From Mercenaria mercenaria (taxonomy: Eukaryota > Mollusca > Bivalvia > Venerida > Veneridae): a stretch of DNA of 64,000 nucleotides. Under the pieces are notes generated by a model. That model ran no database searches. It saw nothing but the letters and a program-made list of their open reading frames with translations, and had not been told where the DNA came from. A program made the position numbers and the translations under genes. The stretch is taken from NCBI RefSeq assembly GCF_021730395.1, contig NC_069362.1, positions 77,640,001-77,704,000 on the forward strand, written 5' to 3'. Shown here piece by piece: positions 23,701-33,711 of this stretch (positions are counted from its first letter, which is position 1; the number at the start of each line of letters is the position of its first letter).

Positions 23701-26665
23701 GTTTATACCAGGTACGAGAGAAGCTCTTGTTACGTGTATGTAAGGCTTTTGTTCTGATATTCAATAACAATTGAATATGATATTATGTATATGTATATAA
23801 TTTGCACCAGGCTTATTTACATCTGCCAACATACAACATTTTAATTCTGTTATCATTTTTAGCACGGCATAAAAACATTTATATACGGTATACAATCAAG
23901 CTATCTAGACTCAAATCAAGATCTCGTTAATATATTTATTTTAGATTGTAGGAAGGATATATGTCACCTGCAGTCCTCGGTGATTAGAACACTTGGGCCG
24001 TTTTTATGTCATCATTCTCTGCAGTGTCGAAATGTCAATAATATCTATGCACAAAACCCCTGTTTTAACATTTATATGGACAAGCTCCAGTAACGCACAT
24101 TGAGACGTGTAAAAAAACCTTTGTTGTACACTGGTTTGTACGAAAGCATGCCGCTTACGTAATTCAAATGTCGTGTAGAAATAACCATTTAACACTGAAA
24201 ACGAAGATTTCACAAAAAAAATATATGCGCAATTTTATCTCTGGTTCCGCAATTGATGCACTGGGTACATTTTGACATATTCCAGTGGCGTCTTTTCCAT
24301 TTATGTAAGGAAACACGATTTTAAAATATATTATGTGTAAAATTGTGATTAATTTGCTATATTTTCCTTCGGAATAGAAAGCAATAAACAATTTATGTAC
24401 AGCATTCAGATATCATTGAACGAAATTTTTATCAGCAGGTCTGCAAAATTTTCATCATACCACACATTTCCTCGCACTAATCAAACACGTTTTCCAGGAT
24501 GATTTTTTGTTTATATACAGGTCAGATTTAAAGAAAAGTGAGTTATCTGCATCGTTCACCGGTAGTGCTTCAATTCCACTGTTCAAAGTGGAGCACTAGC
24601 GGTGCCCGAATTGCGCGATTGGCAGCTTCATAAATGCGACTGTATTCGCCTATGTCACGGTCGATGCATTTCCGTGGTCGCGAAATATGGTGTTCTTGAA
24701 TATTTCCAGAGTTATAGTATATACTTGTCATGTTAGCATTTATTTACACTACTGTAGATATGTGTAGTACATGTATATCTCCCTAATTAAAACTATGTGA
24801 TTATCAAACTGTAAGAGAGTAACAGTTACATTATAATACTAGATATCTTAAAAAAGTCATTACATGTTTTGTGTCAATCCGATTCAGACAGAAATTGCCG
24901 TCGATTTTTTGCTCGTTATATAAATATAAGAATAAAGCACTTTGCAATATTTTTTTTTTTTCAGTGGCGAATATGGTTTGCAGGCATATACAGAAGTAAA
25001 GAATGTAAGTACACACTGACAGTTTTGAAACATATATTTAGTTCTATTCCGAACTATCTGCTGATTTTTATTAAACCACATTAAATGTGGTAATAAATAA
25101 AATATCGAGGGAGTGTTTAAAATTTCGTTGATTGTAAATGTTACAGTCAACGAAACTTTAAACACTCCCTCGATATTTTTTTGCAATATAACAAAGAGTA
25201 TTTTGATATGTTTGACATGTTTATAATGATATTTTTTTACATAGAGTATTGAAATTTCAAAGGCATTGTAAAAGACTTTGATATATCTATTCATTTTGTG
25301 TCTGCAGCACAATTCTAACACATAAATGTCAATAGTTGATTAAAGAAGACATTTCGCTTTCGTGACGTACACAGAACGACTTGATATCTCATCATATATA
25401 TCGGAAATATTTCAGTAATAATTACCGTTTAATATTCAGATGAATGATGTTTGCACTTTTTGTAAAGGTAAACTATTCAAGCATATATTTGCGGTATCTT
25501 TTTAAATGTGTAGCTGTCGTAAAATGAATTAGATGATATTATCCTTGTTGATATTTTCAATATGTAGTTTATGAGATATTCATAAAATTGTAGTCTAGAA
25601 TTACATACAACCAAAATAAATAGTCCACCAATGCACAGGGAGAGAAAGGTACGCAAAACAGAGAGAGAGGGAGGGGAAGGGAGACAGACAGGCAGACAGT
25701 CGTGACGGTTTACTAAACTTTGACCGACGGCCTGGTGCTTTAACGTGCTCGGTGTATAGCACCTATGCACTTCATGGAGTATTTTTGATACATTTAAAAC
25801 TTGCATACATTTTTTAAAGTCTAAAGTGCTTAACCCTACATTATGAGAAAAAAAATCAAATAACACCAAATCATAGAAAGAAAGGGATATTTCACATGAA
25901 AATTTAAAAGCAGATAAAAAAATGTATATTACTATATAAAACAACTGTCTGATAACTTATATATAGGATGAATTTAATAAAAACCGCCTCGGTAGCCTAG
26001 TGGTAGAGCGTCCGCTTCGAGTGCGGAAGATTGTGGGTTCGATCCCCGGCCGCGTCATACCAAAGACGTAAAAATGGTACTAGCAGCTTCCTCGCTTGGC
26101 GCTCAGCATTAAGGGGATAGTGCTAGGACTGGTCAGCCCGGTGTCAGTATAATGTGACTGGGTGGGGTATCATGTCACGTGTCTACGGCATGATATTCCA
26201 GTGAGGCAGCACTATAAAGTTGGGCATTGTGCTCACTGCTACAAGTAGACACCGTCGTTTATATGACTGAAAAATTGTTGAAAAAGACGTTAAACCCGAA
26301 CACACACACAATTTAAGAAAGGGACTGCATAAAGGGGCCACACTTCCTGACTGTTCAACGCCTTTAAAACACATAAATAGGTGGAACGTACTTAATAGCA
26401 ATTGTTTATTTTATTTATTTACAAATGACATTCATTCTTAAAGGATGACCACGTTTTGAGAATATTTTAAGCATCCATCGTACGGGACAGTATGGCAGAA
26501 CATGTAATCTTCAGGTTGATTGTTGATAATGATGTTGTTTGTTTATCAAATTTCTGTTTTGATGATATACTTATAAACCTTAAACCTTCCATAATTGACG
26601 GTATAAAACCAAATATGACTTTTTGTTCATTTCAGGTTGTTATAAAGACATCAAAGAAACTCTAA
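5686..26665 (+). CDS. ALDH1A: Aldehyde dehydrogenase, ALDH1A (retinal dehydrogenase)-like, 14 coding exons
   Basis: NAD(P)+-dependent oxidation of aldehydes to acids; by family resemblance possibly retinal to retinoic acid. Exons: 5686-5736, 10471-10575, 10961-11101, 13923-14052, 14658-14719, 15126-15254, 15403-15516, 16831-16933, 18447-18631, 18754-18918, 19138-19295, 19607-19681, 24965-25004, 26636-26665. All junctions keep frame, giving 495 residues, near the ~500 of the family. Visible motifs: IFINNEW near residue 18, WNFP at 164, the adenine-site lysine at 188 (IKPAEQ), GSTE at 241-244, general base Glu264 (LELGGKSP), nucleophile Cys298 (GQMCTAGSR) and EIFGP at 395-399. Glu and Cys are 34 apart, as in the family. 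The N-terminus [17 protein letters not shown] shows no mitochondrial presequence, so a cytosolic enzyme is inferred. Asn453 (VNCYN) recalls ALDH1A2/1A3 rather than ALDH2. Intron 6 uses a GC donor. The usual last coding exon is split in two. ATTAAA at 26699 may be the polyadenylation signal. Retinal specificity is unproven. Confidence 0.93.
6406..6642. mobile_element. Fold-back element (long inverted repeat MITE), copy 1
   Basis: A 237 bp near-palindrome begins TGAGCCGTGCCATGAGAAAA and ends in the inverted counterpart (CTCATGGCGCAGCTCA). Arms are ~100 bp and contain GACCAGCATGGATCCAGACC and its complement, around a ~30 bp loop. It lies in intron 1 of the aldehyde dehydrogenase. A near-identical copy is at 17315-17551. 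No coding capacity and no clear target-site duplication; superfamily not assigned. Confidence 0.85.
7700..9700. repeat. Intronic minisatellite, ~56 bp unit, roughly 30 degenerate copies
   Basis: The unit is of the form GTGTACGCCGTAAGTAAGGTGAGC followed by AATGTTGAAGTCACACAGCTGCCTTGTGAAAG. Spacing is 55-57 bp (for example CC[A/G]TAAG at 8675, 8730 and 8786). It fills the middle of intron 1 of the aldehyde dehydrogenase and is interrupted by a SINE at 8394-8660. Most units contain a consensus splice-donor word GTAAGT on the gene's sense strand. Confidence 0.85.
8394..8660 (+). mobile_element. tRNA-derived SINE inserted in the minisatellite
   Basis: The 5' head is tRNA-like. It has an A-box-like TGGTCGAGTGATTAAGGTCG and a B-box-like GGATTCGAGCC, followed by a conserved body (GTGAGGAAGCCATCCAGCTG...). 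A GACGTTAAACCAAACAAA tail leads into (AAAT)n. The head-body-tail order and the Pol III boxes identify a SINE; the body and tail recall V-type SINEs described in molluscs (from memory). It splits the 56 bp array, so it is younger than the array. Confidence 0.85.
10127..10332. mobile_element. Short MITE, hAT-like ends
   Basis: A 206 bp segment starts CAGCCTCGAAATAGAC and ends GTCTATTTCGAGGCCTG, imperfect ~17 bp terminal inverted repeats with CAG/CTG tips. The flanks TCGCACTA and TCGCTTGT could be a diverged 8 bp target duplication (5 of 8 match). CAG tips plus 8 bp duplication would suit hAT. It lies at the 3' end of intron 1, ~140 bp before exon 2. Confidence 0.5.
12265..12300. repeat. (TATC)n microsatellite
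   Basis: About nine TATC/CATC tetranucleotides in tandem, within intron 3 of the aldehyde dehydrogenase. Confidence 0.95.
12771..12920. mobile_element. 150 bp MITE
   Basis: It starts AAGAATTGAATGCT and ends AGCATTCAATTCTT, perfect 14 bp terminal inverted repeats. These extend imperfectly inward (GTGCGTTTAAACG / ATGAACGCAC). A small central hairpin GAATCGCGCAAGCGATTC lies at 12839-12856. Intron 3; no coding capacity. Confidence 0.75.
15684..16485 (+). mobile_element. Helentron-like array, family A, copy 1 (3' end missing)
   Basis: The 5' end is TTATGCCCCTCTTCGAAGAA followed by a (GGTC)n-like stretch. Four or so ~150 bp units follow, each with ATAACTTGAGAACGnTTGGG, CCTAGGATCA and GGTCAAAGGTCAAGGTCACA. 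The array breaks off after a short restart of the 5' leader (16440-16485) and lacks the 3' end seen in the copy at 22199. It sits in intron 7 of the aldehyde dehydrogenase. Confidence 0.75.
17315..17551. mobile_element. Fold-back element, copy 2
   Basis: Near-identical to 6406-6642. It has ~100 bp inverted arms from TGAGCCGCGCCATGAG to CATGGCACGGCTCA around an unpaired centre. It lies in intron 8 of the aldehyde dehydrogenase, in the same orientation as copy 1. It can form a long hairpin in the pre-mRNA. Confidence 0.85.
19682..22198 (+). other. Intron 12 of the aldehyde dehydrogenase, first part; no gene seen
   Basis: AT-rich, no open frame of note, no recognisable exon or RNA gene. A weak inverted pair (GTTATCTCCCTC near 21762 and GGGAGGCAACTCC near 21802) may be a decayed small MITE. 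Confidence 0.5.
22199..23422 (+). mobile_element. Helentron-like array, family A, copy 2 (both ends present)
   Basis: The 5' end TTATGCCCCCCTTTGAAAAA leads to (GGTC)n at ~22254-22280. Five ~148 bp core units follow (GGTCA-rich), then two ~170 bp units starting CTTGTCCAAAACCAnAnGGC. The 3' end is GGGGGGCAT (the 5' tip inverted), then TTCGTGTTCGACGAGCTCTT|GTT. It lies in intron 12 of the aldehyde dehydrogenase. Perfect GGTCACAGTGACC palindromes lie at 22412, 22557, 22712 and 22847. Confidence 0.8.
24557..24604. repeat. Short imperfect inverted repeat (hairpin)
   Basis: CACCGGTAGTGCT...CCACT pairs with AGTGGAGCACTAGCGGTG around a GTTCAA loop. It lies in intron 12, ~360 bp before exon 13. Function unknown; possibly a decayed MITE core. 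Confidence 0.55.
25101..25177. repeat. Strong hairpin, ~30 bp arms, in intron 13
   Basis: AATATCGAGGGAGTGTTTAA (continuing AATTTCGTTGA) pairs almost perfectly with TCAACGAAACTTTAAACACT (continuing CCCTCGATATT) around a ~15 nt loop. It begins ~97 bp downstream of the exon 13 donor of the aldehyde dehydrogenase. Confidence 0.85.
25984..26310 (+). mobile_element. tRNA-derived SINE, full length (family S2)
   Basis: A tRNA-like head CCTCGGTAGCCTAGTGGTAG has an A box and a perfect B box GGTTCGATCCC. The body contains TCATACCAAAGACGTAAAAA and the tail is GACGTTAAACCCGAA(CA)n. Flanking ATTTAATAAAA / ATTTAAGAAAG fits a slightly diverged target-site duplication. The head folds like a tRNA with anticodon-loop sequence TTCGAGT, but it is the SINE promoter, not a separate tRNA gene. 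It is in intron 13 of the aldehyde dehydrogenase. A 5'-truncated relative is at 33421-33708. Confidence 0.9.
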
Positions 26666-27118
26666 GATGTACGTGATTTCCATGCAAAGTTTACCAAAAT
26701 TAAAGTGAAAGAAAATTGTTCCGTACTCTCAAACAATGGCGAGATGTTCACACAAATCTGCGCACACGACATGTGATTGGCATCGTTTGTTTGCATATTT
26801 TTTGATAATTAAGAAGTGATAATATTACGTGTGTCACCGTGATCAGCATTCGACACCATATGAATTGATTCTAATCTTATTAAAACAGAGGATGAAACTA
26901 CAATGTATTTTATTCATCGAAAACGATATTCTCATAGGATATCAGTTTCAATACATTTCTTTTTTCTGAATGATTTGCCGATATTAAATAATTCTGTAAA
27001 GGTGTAAATGGCATTTGCTCCGGAAATTTTATTTGAGGAAGTATAGGTCTAAGGAAGCGCAACTTTTCATGTAAATATCACGAAATTGAGAGTTATATAA
27101 TCAGTTTTAACTTACTTT
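26666..27118. other. 3' flank of the aldehyde dehydrogenase
   Basis: AT-rich with no open frame. ATTAAA at 26699-26704, 34 bp after the stop, is a candidate polyadenylation signal; the true 3' UTR could be longer. Confidence 0.4.
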
Positions 27119-27784
27119 TTGTCGAGCCCACTGGCGGTGAGCTCGACATAGTTGACACAATGGCGGTTCGGTATATGTGCGTGCGTGCGTGAGTTTGTCC
27201 GGGCTGTAAATTATCCGTGGATCAAGGGATTCTAAAATAACTTGACACATATGTTTGCCTCAATGGTACGGTGTGAACCAGGTTGGTAGCTTAAAGGTCA
27301 AGGTCATACTTTGAGGTCCAAGGTCAAAACTCGGTGCTGTTTAGCTTGTCCGGGCTGTAACTCAATCATGGATCGAAGGATTCTTAAATACTTCGGCACA
27401 AATGTTTGCCTCGATAAGGTGATGTGTCATGTGCAACAACCAGATTGGTAGCTTATAGGCCAAGGTCATACTTAAAGGTCAAAGGTCAAAACTTGGTGCG
27501 GTTTTCCTTGTCCGGGTTTCTAAATAACTTGGCACAGTTGTTTGCCTCAATGAGACAGTCTGTCGGACTAAGTAGTTGAAAGGTCAAGGTCACACTTATG
27601 GGTCAAAGGTCAAAAGTTGATGCAGTTTCTTTTGTCTTTGCTGTAACTTAGCCATGGATGGAGGTGTCTTAAATAACTTGGCAGAAATGTTGGCCGCAAT
27701 CAGTTCTGTCGCCGCCAAATAGTATCTTAAATATTAGTCATTTTACAGCTGGCGGGCTCTACATGTTGCCCGTGGTCATCTAGT
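27119..27784 (+). mobile_element. Helentron-like array, family B, copy 1
   Basis: The 5' end TGTCGAGCCCACTGGCGGTG (with an internal GAGCTCGAC) is followed by a (GTGC)n-like stretch. Three or so ~140 bp units follow, with TGTCCGGGCTGTAA, ACTTGGCACAnnTGTTTGCC and AAGGTCAAGGTCAnACTT. The 3' part is GGCGGGCTCTACA (the 5' tip inverted), then TGTTGCCCGTGGTCATCTAG|T. A DR1-type AGGTCAAAGGTCA lies at 27476-27488. Confidence 0.8.
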
Positions 27785-29161
27785 TATTAAATCTTTACAA
27801 TCCGCAATGGGTTATTGCTGTGTTGTAATTTACAACGAAACAACTTTAGGACAGTTGGTGATATCTAGTTGAGAAATACCCAAAACAAAACAGTTTCTCC
27901 TTCAGTTGTAAAAGTGGAAGTCACGCCAATGCCAATCATTTTAGTTATTCATATACCTCAATTATCAATGAGATCAAGACAATTTTCACATCATCACTTC
28001 AAAGTATTCTCCCTGCACAGAAACACTTTTGCACTCTTACTATTCATGACCTACTGCTGCAAAGTAGTATCCCCTTGTTATACTGTTAAGACTCTAAAAA
28101 GACTGCAAAACCAAAGGCACTTCCAGTGGCATAGCGTTTACCTGCGAGTGTCTTTTTTTAGCAAGAAAAATGTGAAAAAAATCACAGGGACTGAAGTTTG
28201 GACATTAAGGTGACAGCTCGATCTGACTAATCTTTTCTTGTTCTAATAAAAGCTTTATAATCTGGTTTTTGTTGGCAGGCACATTGTTATGAAGAAGCTA
28301 TATGTCTTTCAAACTTTTACTTGGGTGTATATCTTGATAGATGTTACTTTGTTTCTGAAAAAATATCCTTGCCACTAAATACTGACCTATGGCAAAATTT
28401 TACTCTCCGCTTCATTAGGAGAGATGTCAACACAAACAATACGAAAGTTAAGTTAAAGCTTATAACACCTATTTCTGCCCAAAAGTAGATTAATGTCAAA
28501 CTGTATAGCAGTCCTGACAAAAGTCCCAAACGAAGAAAATTGAAAAGATAAAAAGGACAGCAGTACATTATGTCTGTAACAACCATGTCTGCACAAACAG
28601 TGTTTCCCATATTATATGATAATACTCTAAACTGGCATATGATAATTGAACTGTCCGTCTGTAAGTCTGTCAGTCCGTCCATCCATTAATAGTTTCCGTT
28701 TCCTGATTCTAAGTCAAAAAGTTTATCGGCTATAAAGGATAATTAAACACTACTTGAGGAGAATTCCTACGGTTGTTAGGGTGAATAGGTCAAAGGTCAA
28801 TATCATAGTGATCTGGAGGTCGAATATATGTGTCTGGACTTGTTGGAAGAAGATCCATATCGATCTTGGGGTCAGAGGTCACGGATAATCTCTCGTCATT
28901 ATGATACTTACACCTGAACAAAATACACACATTTCTCGTCTTTCTTGTCCATGTAATAATATTCCAAATCAATTAATATCTACTTGATACCTCTATTTGT
29001 TCAACTCGCCTACTTCGAAGATTCAGTTTGACAGTTTGCGTGCGTCCATTTAATTTTTTTCTCAGCCTTCATTTTAAAGGCACTGACCTCCAGATTTGGC
29101 TAAAAAATTATCTTTCTTTCAAATTGAAGTTTGGTCATATTATGAAGATTAGAATATGATT
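27785..29161. other. Intergenic stretch with decayed repeat traces
   Basis: No gene recognised; frames at 27869-28213 (+) and 28344-28682 (-) show no family resemblance. Around 28640-28890, (GTCC)-rich sequence and AGGTCAAAGGTCA words suggest a degraded array of the Helentron-like type. Confidence 0.4.
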
Positions 29162-29982
29162 TTTATGCCCCCGAAGGGAGGCATATTAGTTTTCAACTGT
29201 CCGTCCGTTCGTTCGTTCGTTCGTTAGTTCGTTCGTTACAACGTTAACTTTTTGCATGAAGGCACTTTACTCGCGAACCACTTCACCCAGGACCTTCAAA
29301 CTTCACATGCTGATAGTACTTATTGAGTACACCACCCTACTGACTTTGGGGTCACCAGGTCAAAGGTCAAGGTCACAGGGGCCAACGTTAACTTTTTGCA
29401 TGAAGGCACTTTACTCGCGAACCACTGCACCCAGGATCTTCAAACTTCACTTGCTGATAGTACTTATTGAGTACACTACCCCTACTGACTTTGGGGTCAC
29501 CAGGTCAAAGGTCAAGGTCACAGGGGCCAACGTTAACTTTTTGCATGAAGGCACTTTACTCGCGAACTACTGCACCCAGGACTTTCAAACTTCACATGCT
29601 AATAGTACTTATTGAGTACACCACTCCTACTGACTTTTGGATCACCAGGTCAAGGTCACAGGGGCCAACATTAACTTTTTGCATGAAGGCACTTTACTCG
29701 CGAACCACTTCACCCAGGACCTTCAAACTTTACATGCTGATAGTACTTTATGAGTACACCAACCCTACTGACTTTGGGGTCACCAGGTCAAAGGTCAAGG
29801 TCACAGGGGCCAACGTTAACTTTTTGCATGAAGGCACTTTACATGCGAACCACTTCACCCAGGATCAAACTTCACATGCTGATAGTACTTATTGAGTACA
29901 CCACCCCTACTGACTTTGGGGTCACCAGGTCAAAGGTCAAGGTGCTGCGGGGGCATTTGTCACCATTAGTGACAGCTCTTGT
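29162..29982 (+). mobile_element. Helentron-like array, family C
   Basis: The 5' end is TATGCCCCCGAAGGGAGGCA, then (GTTC)n at ~29205-29235. Five ~143 bp units begin at about 29241, 29384, 29530, 29668 and 29813 (ACGTTAACTTTTTGCATGAA...GGTCAAGGTCACAGGGGCCA). The 3' end has GGGGGCAT (inverted 5' tip), hairpin GTCACCATTAGTGAC, then AGCTCTTG|TTT. The units are close enough to keep a spurious in-frame peptide; this is not a gene. Confidence 0.85.
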
Positions 29983-30339
29983 TTGTTTCTAAAATATTTT
30001 AAAAATTCCAAATCAAGAAAAAAAGATGACCACGTCGGGAACCAAACCCCGGACCGCCGCGGCAATAAAGACATTTTCCCGTAGTCGTAACCAATAGCGC
30101 TATAGTTAAAGTAGTGAATAATGACTTCAAAATATAGATATTTATAATCGAGACAGTTTACCTGGAATAAAAGCGTGACAAACGCTTTTCGATTTTCATC
30201 GTAAAAAGTAGTAAAACAGCAAATTTTCATGTGTTTGTCAGTTAGTTTTAAAGCCTTCTTAAGAAATGTAGCATTTATTTCAAGATATCAAAATTTTTTG
30301 TTGTTGTCGAACGATCTGAAGACCAGTCGCTTTAAGTTA

Positions 30340-30661
30340 ACCCTTTCCAGATGATTACATATCCTCCGAAATACATTACTTCTGCCGCTCAATTTTCATG
30401 TGATACATATTGTTTTATCCCCGCTGATTGTCAGCACTTCACAGTCAAAACGCCTAATGGTATTCCAGTGCAACTTCACGGGAAGTAGTTGTATGAAGTC
30501 TAGCTGCACCTGTTACATGAGCTTCTATTTGTATGACTTTGTGTGTACTTGTGGCCTTTAGATCATTTTAAATAGATTTGTCCGTACTTCTTTTATACTA
30601 TTTTTGTAATTTGGATGAAATTTTATAGGAACTTTCAGTGTCAGACCTAATTGCAAATATA
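30340..30661. repeat. Segmental duplication block I, left part
   Basis: Matches 40180-40580 at moderate identity (shared TCCGAAATACATT, CATATTGTTTTATC, CAACTTCACGGGAAG-like and GAAGTCTAG words). The match resumes at 32944-33420, so the 30662-32943 segment is an insertion into this block. Confidence 0.65.
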
Positions 30662-32943
30662 CACACTGGTTATTCTGGTACCTACTCGAGTGAGCCATAC
30701 CGCCCTCGTGTGATTTATATACATGTAGGTTGTATAGGGTATATTAAAACAATATCTACGTATGACACATATTTAAGCATGTTGAACATTTTAAAGACAG
30801 AATCGTCCGAGGAAATGCATTAATTCGCACTGGTGAAAATATCAGTCCTCAATAATATTGATATGACTACAAAATTTGAAGAAATGTAACAAAATTCATG
30901 TAATTTGACGTTTTGAGACGTATTTTTCTTTGTTCGAATTTGAGATAATTGAATTTGGCACTACTTTAAAACTATGCATACTCAACTACAAAACGAATGG
31001 ATCGTGTACCTGCAAGTTATTTTTGTTGATAAAATTTCAATTATATGCATCCTGTCGCTGTTTTTGATGGTACCTCTGACGATGGATGAAAATAAACAAT
31101 GATACCTACCCGTTTGCACATGGGTACCGTCCTCGTTATGTCAATGTACATTTATAAAACTCCCCGCAGCGATTACTTCCGCAATACGGTACACATAAAT
31201 GAACGCAATTATAAAACCTACAATCCCGCTAAGTTTAAATACTTGTTTTATGATTCAATATTGTTGGTACAAATCTGCCCAATGCTAATGTTAAAGCCTG
31301 AAATTTTCATAGTTTCGCACTTCGCCGTTGTGATCTCGCGGGAAGGCGATACCCGAAGCGCGAGATCAAAATGACAAAGCACGAAATGGAGTTGTTTTTT
31401 TTTTTCTCTCGAAATTTTTTGCTTCACCACCGTGATGTTTAGCTTCACCATCGTGATTTCGCACTTCACGCGTCACAATACGCAAAGTGTTCACAGCGCG
31501 AAATCACGATGGCTTCACCATCGCTATCTCGCGCTTTACAGCTCGCCAGAGAAAGAGATGCATGAAGCGCTAAGCGCAAGATCACGATGGCAAACTGCAA
31601 AATAATTTAAAAGGAGTAAGAAACATTTTGCAGAATACTGTTTTAGTTGAAGAAAAGATAATAATACATTTTAACGAAGTTGACATAATGCAGACGTCGA
31701 TGACATTCGCCGAAATATTTTCCCTATGTAAGGCATTAGTTTCTTATTTGGTACATTTGTAACAATATCATGAAACTGAGCACGTCTTTGTTGACTAGTA
31801 TTCAGTTTGGAGTTATGGCAAAATCCCTTTTCTTCGTTTAAGACTGGTGCCCCCCGCCCACACCCCCCCCCCCCCCCCCCCAGTCAAAAATTTCTGGATC
31901 CGGCCCTGTGCATGATGTATTCTTACAGTAAAATGTGTGATTAAAGCACATGTTCCATACGAATTTTCGAGAAACAAAACATGGAGAAATACGGATCTGT
32001 TTACTACTGGCTTCTTTCGACTACTCTTGACGATGCACATTTTCGACCGAATTACTGGCTTTATTCCTCAAAACGAAGCTTAGAAACGTGGGTCGATCGC
32101 AATAAAGTATTTGACAAAAATCATAGAATTTCTGAACAAATTTAATTTTGTTTTTGCTATGAACATTTTATACCCCGTAACAATTTAAATAACAAGACAA
32201 AATGTACGGAAGCAATATTCAGTTGAAAATACACAGATTAGAATGTGTCTATGTAGATGGATCTTGATACTAAGTTGATAGCGAATTTGAAGCGATGTGA
32301 GAAGTTTTTCTCCGGATAGACTGCTTCCAGTAGCTGGAGGGCATAAAAGATCAAAGTTTTATCTTTATTTTGTCTGGTCATTGCATGTTATCGCTAAATT
32401 AGAAAATGGGTCTGCCTCAATGTAATGCTTATTTCAATAACGAGGACGGTATCCGCTCGATTGACAGAAACAACGAGGATGGTACCATGGTACATCGTCA
32501 GAGGTTTCTTTTTTTCTACACACTGTCTTCGAAAAAAATCGATCTAATTTTACTGTGATTCCAGTTTTTGTGAAATGAAAGTAACGACTAACACATAGAA
32601 TGACTGCTTTTCATTTTCCTAACAAAAATTTCCTCATATAATCCGAAATAATACCATCAATCGTGAAAATACAAATGTATATATCATCGCTTTAAAACAT
32701 TTTCACAGCAAAAAAAAAACGTATTTTTTCACAGTTATTCAGATTATATTAGATAGATATTTGACATGATATAGTTAAGGTATGATCTTACACATTTAAA
32801 ACTACATGTAAAACATTTCAAATCTTTAGTTAAATACGGAATAAGAACCTGTTAAAGGTGTGCATTTCCTATTCACCAACATGTACATAAATCACATGAG
32901 GGCGGTATCGCTCACACGAGTAGGTACCCGAATAACCAGTGTG
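30662..32943. mobile_element. 2.28 kb element with ~63 bp terminal inverted repeats
   Basis: The left end CACACTGGTTATTCTGGTAC...CCGCCCTCGTGTGATTTA (30662-30727) is matched in inverse by the right end (32881-32943, ...GTACCCGAATAACCAGTGTG). Inner inverted words also match (GGTACCTCTGACGATG near 31068, ATCGTCAGAGGTT near 32493). The duplicate at ~40585 lacks the whole segment, supporting insertion. There is no transposase frame. It contains a CG-rich word repeat (31310-31610) and a poly-C tract at 31863-31880 beside CCGGATCC. Superfamily not assigned. Confidence 0.7.
31310..31610. repeat. CG-rich short-word repeat (GATCTCGCG / GAAATCACGATGG)
   Basis: Words such as TTCGCACTTCG, GATCTCGCG, CGCGAGATCA, CGAAATCACGATGG and TTCACCATCGTGATTTCGCA alternate in both orientations over ~300 bp. 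It is inside the 2.28 kb element and has no coding capacity. Confidence 0.55.
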
Positions 32944-33407
32944 ATTATAGGCCTTGTACGGATCTTATGGTTGAGAGATTTTTCTCTAAGTAAATAACTT
33001 TCACTTACTCATGCGTAGTCTGAAGAAGAAAAAAAGCCAAGTAAGTTGAAACGAGACAGGTGTATTTTTGTCAGAAAAAAACAACCCTCTGTCTACTTTC
33101 ATCCTGTAGTCATTTCCTGTCGAATGATAATTTTACCGCATGGAATAATGTGTATTATTCTATACTTACTTTTCTCTTTCAAACAGCGTTTCCCCTTTGC
33201 ACCACATTTATAACCGTCTAATAAGACTTCTGAGCTGGAAACCTTGACTGTTCAATCTATTTTTCGAACTGAATGGTTCAACGTTTGGAAAAAGATGTAC
33301 AGAAAAATGCCCAATGTACTTCAGCATCAGAGCTGTCATTGTCCTCGTACATTCTAACATGATTCCTTATAGGACAATAATAACAATAACTCACATTAAT
33401 AGATCTG
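32944..33407. repeat. Segmental duplication block I, right part
   Basis: Closely matches ~40585-41020. Shared stretches include TGATAATTTTACCGCA and GGAATAATGTGTATTATTCT. It forms the upstream flank of the first fucosyltransferase. Confidence 0.75.
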
Positions 33408-33420
33408 TCATACCAAAGAC

Positions 33421-33661
33421 GTAAAAATGGTACTAGTAGCTTCCTCGCTTGGCGCTCAGCATTAAGAGGATAGTGCTAGGACTGGTCAGCCCGGTGTCAG
33501 TATAGTGTGACTGGGTGGGGTATCATGCCACGTGTCTACGGCGTGATATTCCAGTGAGGCAGCGCTATAAAGCTGGGCATTGTGCTCACTGCTACAAGTA
33601 GACACCGTCGTTTATATGACTGAAAAATTGTTGAAAAAGACGTTAAACCCGAACACACACA

Positions 33662-33708
<47 letters not shown>
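33421..33708 (+). mobile_element. 5'-truncated SINE (family S2) with perfect 13 bp target-site duplication
   Basis: Body and tail match the SINE at 25984-26310 almost exactly, starting at TACCAAAGACG; the tRNA head is absent. The tail is a long (CA)n at ~33653-33708. The 13 bp AATAGATCTGTCA flanks it on both sides (33408-33420 and 33709-33721). The homologous empty site near 41022-41035 has a single AGATCTGTCA. This is direct evidence of retroposition. Confidence 0.92.

Positions 33709-33711
<3 letters not shown>

Noticed and set aside
24884-25944. 145- and 155-residue minus-strand frames
   Set aside because: AT-rich, Phe/Ile/Tyr-rich chance frames overlapping exon 13 and intron 13 of the aldehyde dehydrogenase on the other strand; no motif.
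25984-26055. Stand-alone tRNA gene
   Set aside because: It has good A and B boxes and a cloverleaf-like fold, but it is contiguous with a SINE body that recurs at 33421 and has a flanking duplication.
29256-29992. Overlapping open frames with repeated peptide (TLTFCMKALYSRTT)
   Set aside because: They are translations of the ~143 bp family C repeat; the reading frame stays open by repetition, with no start context or family resemblance.
31863-31880. Poly-C tract next to CCGGATCC as an element terminus
   Set aside because: Suggestive of a known invertebrate repeat end, but only one side is visible and no partner terminus was found.
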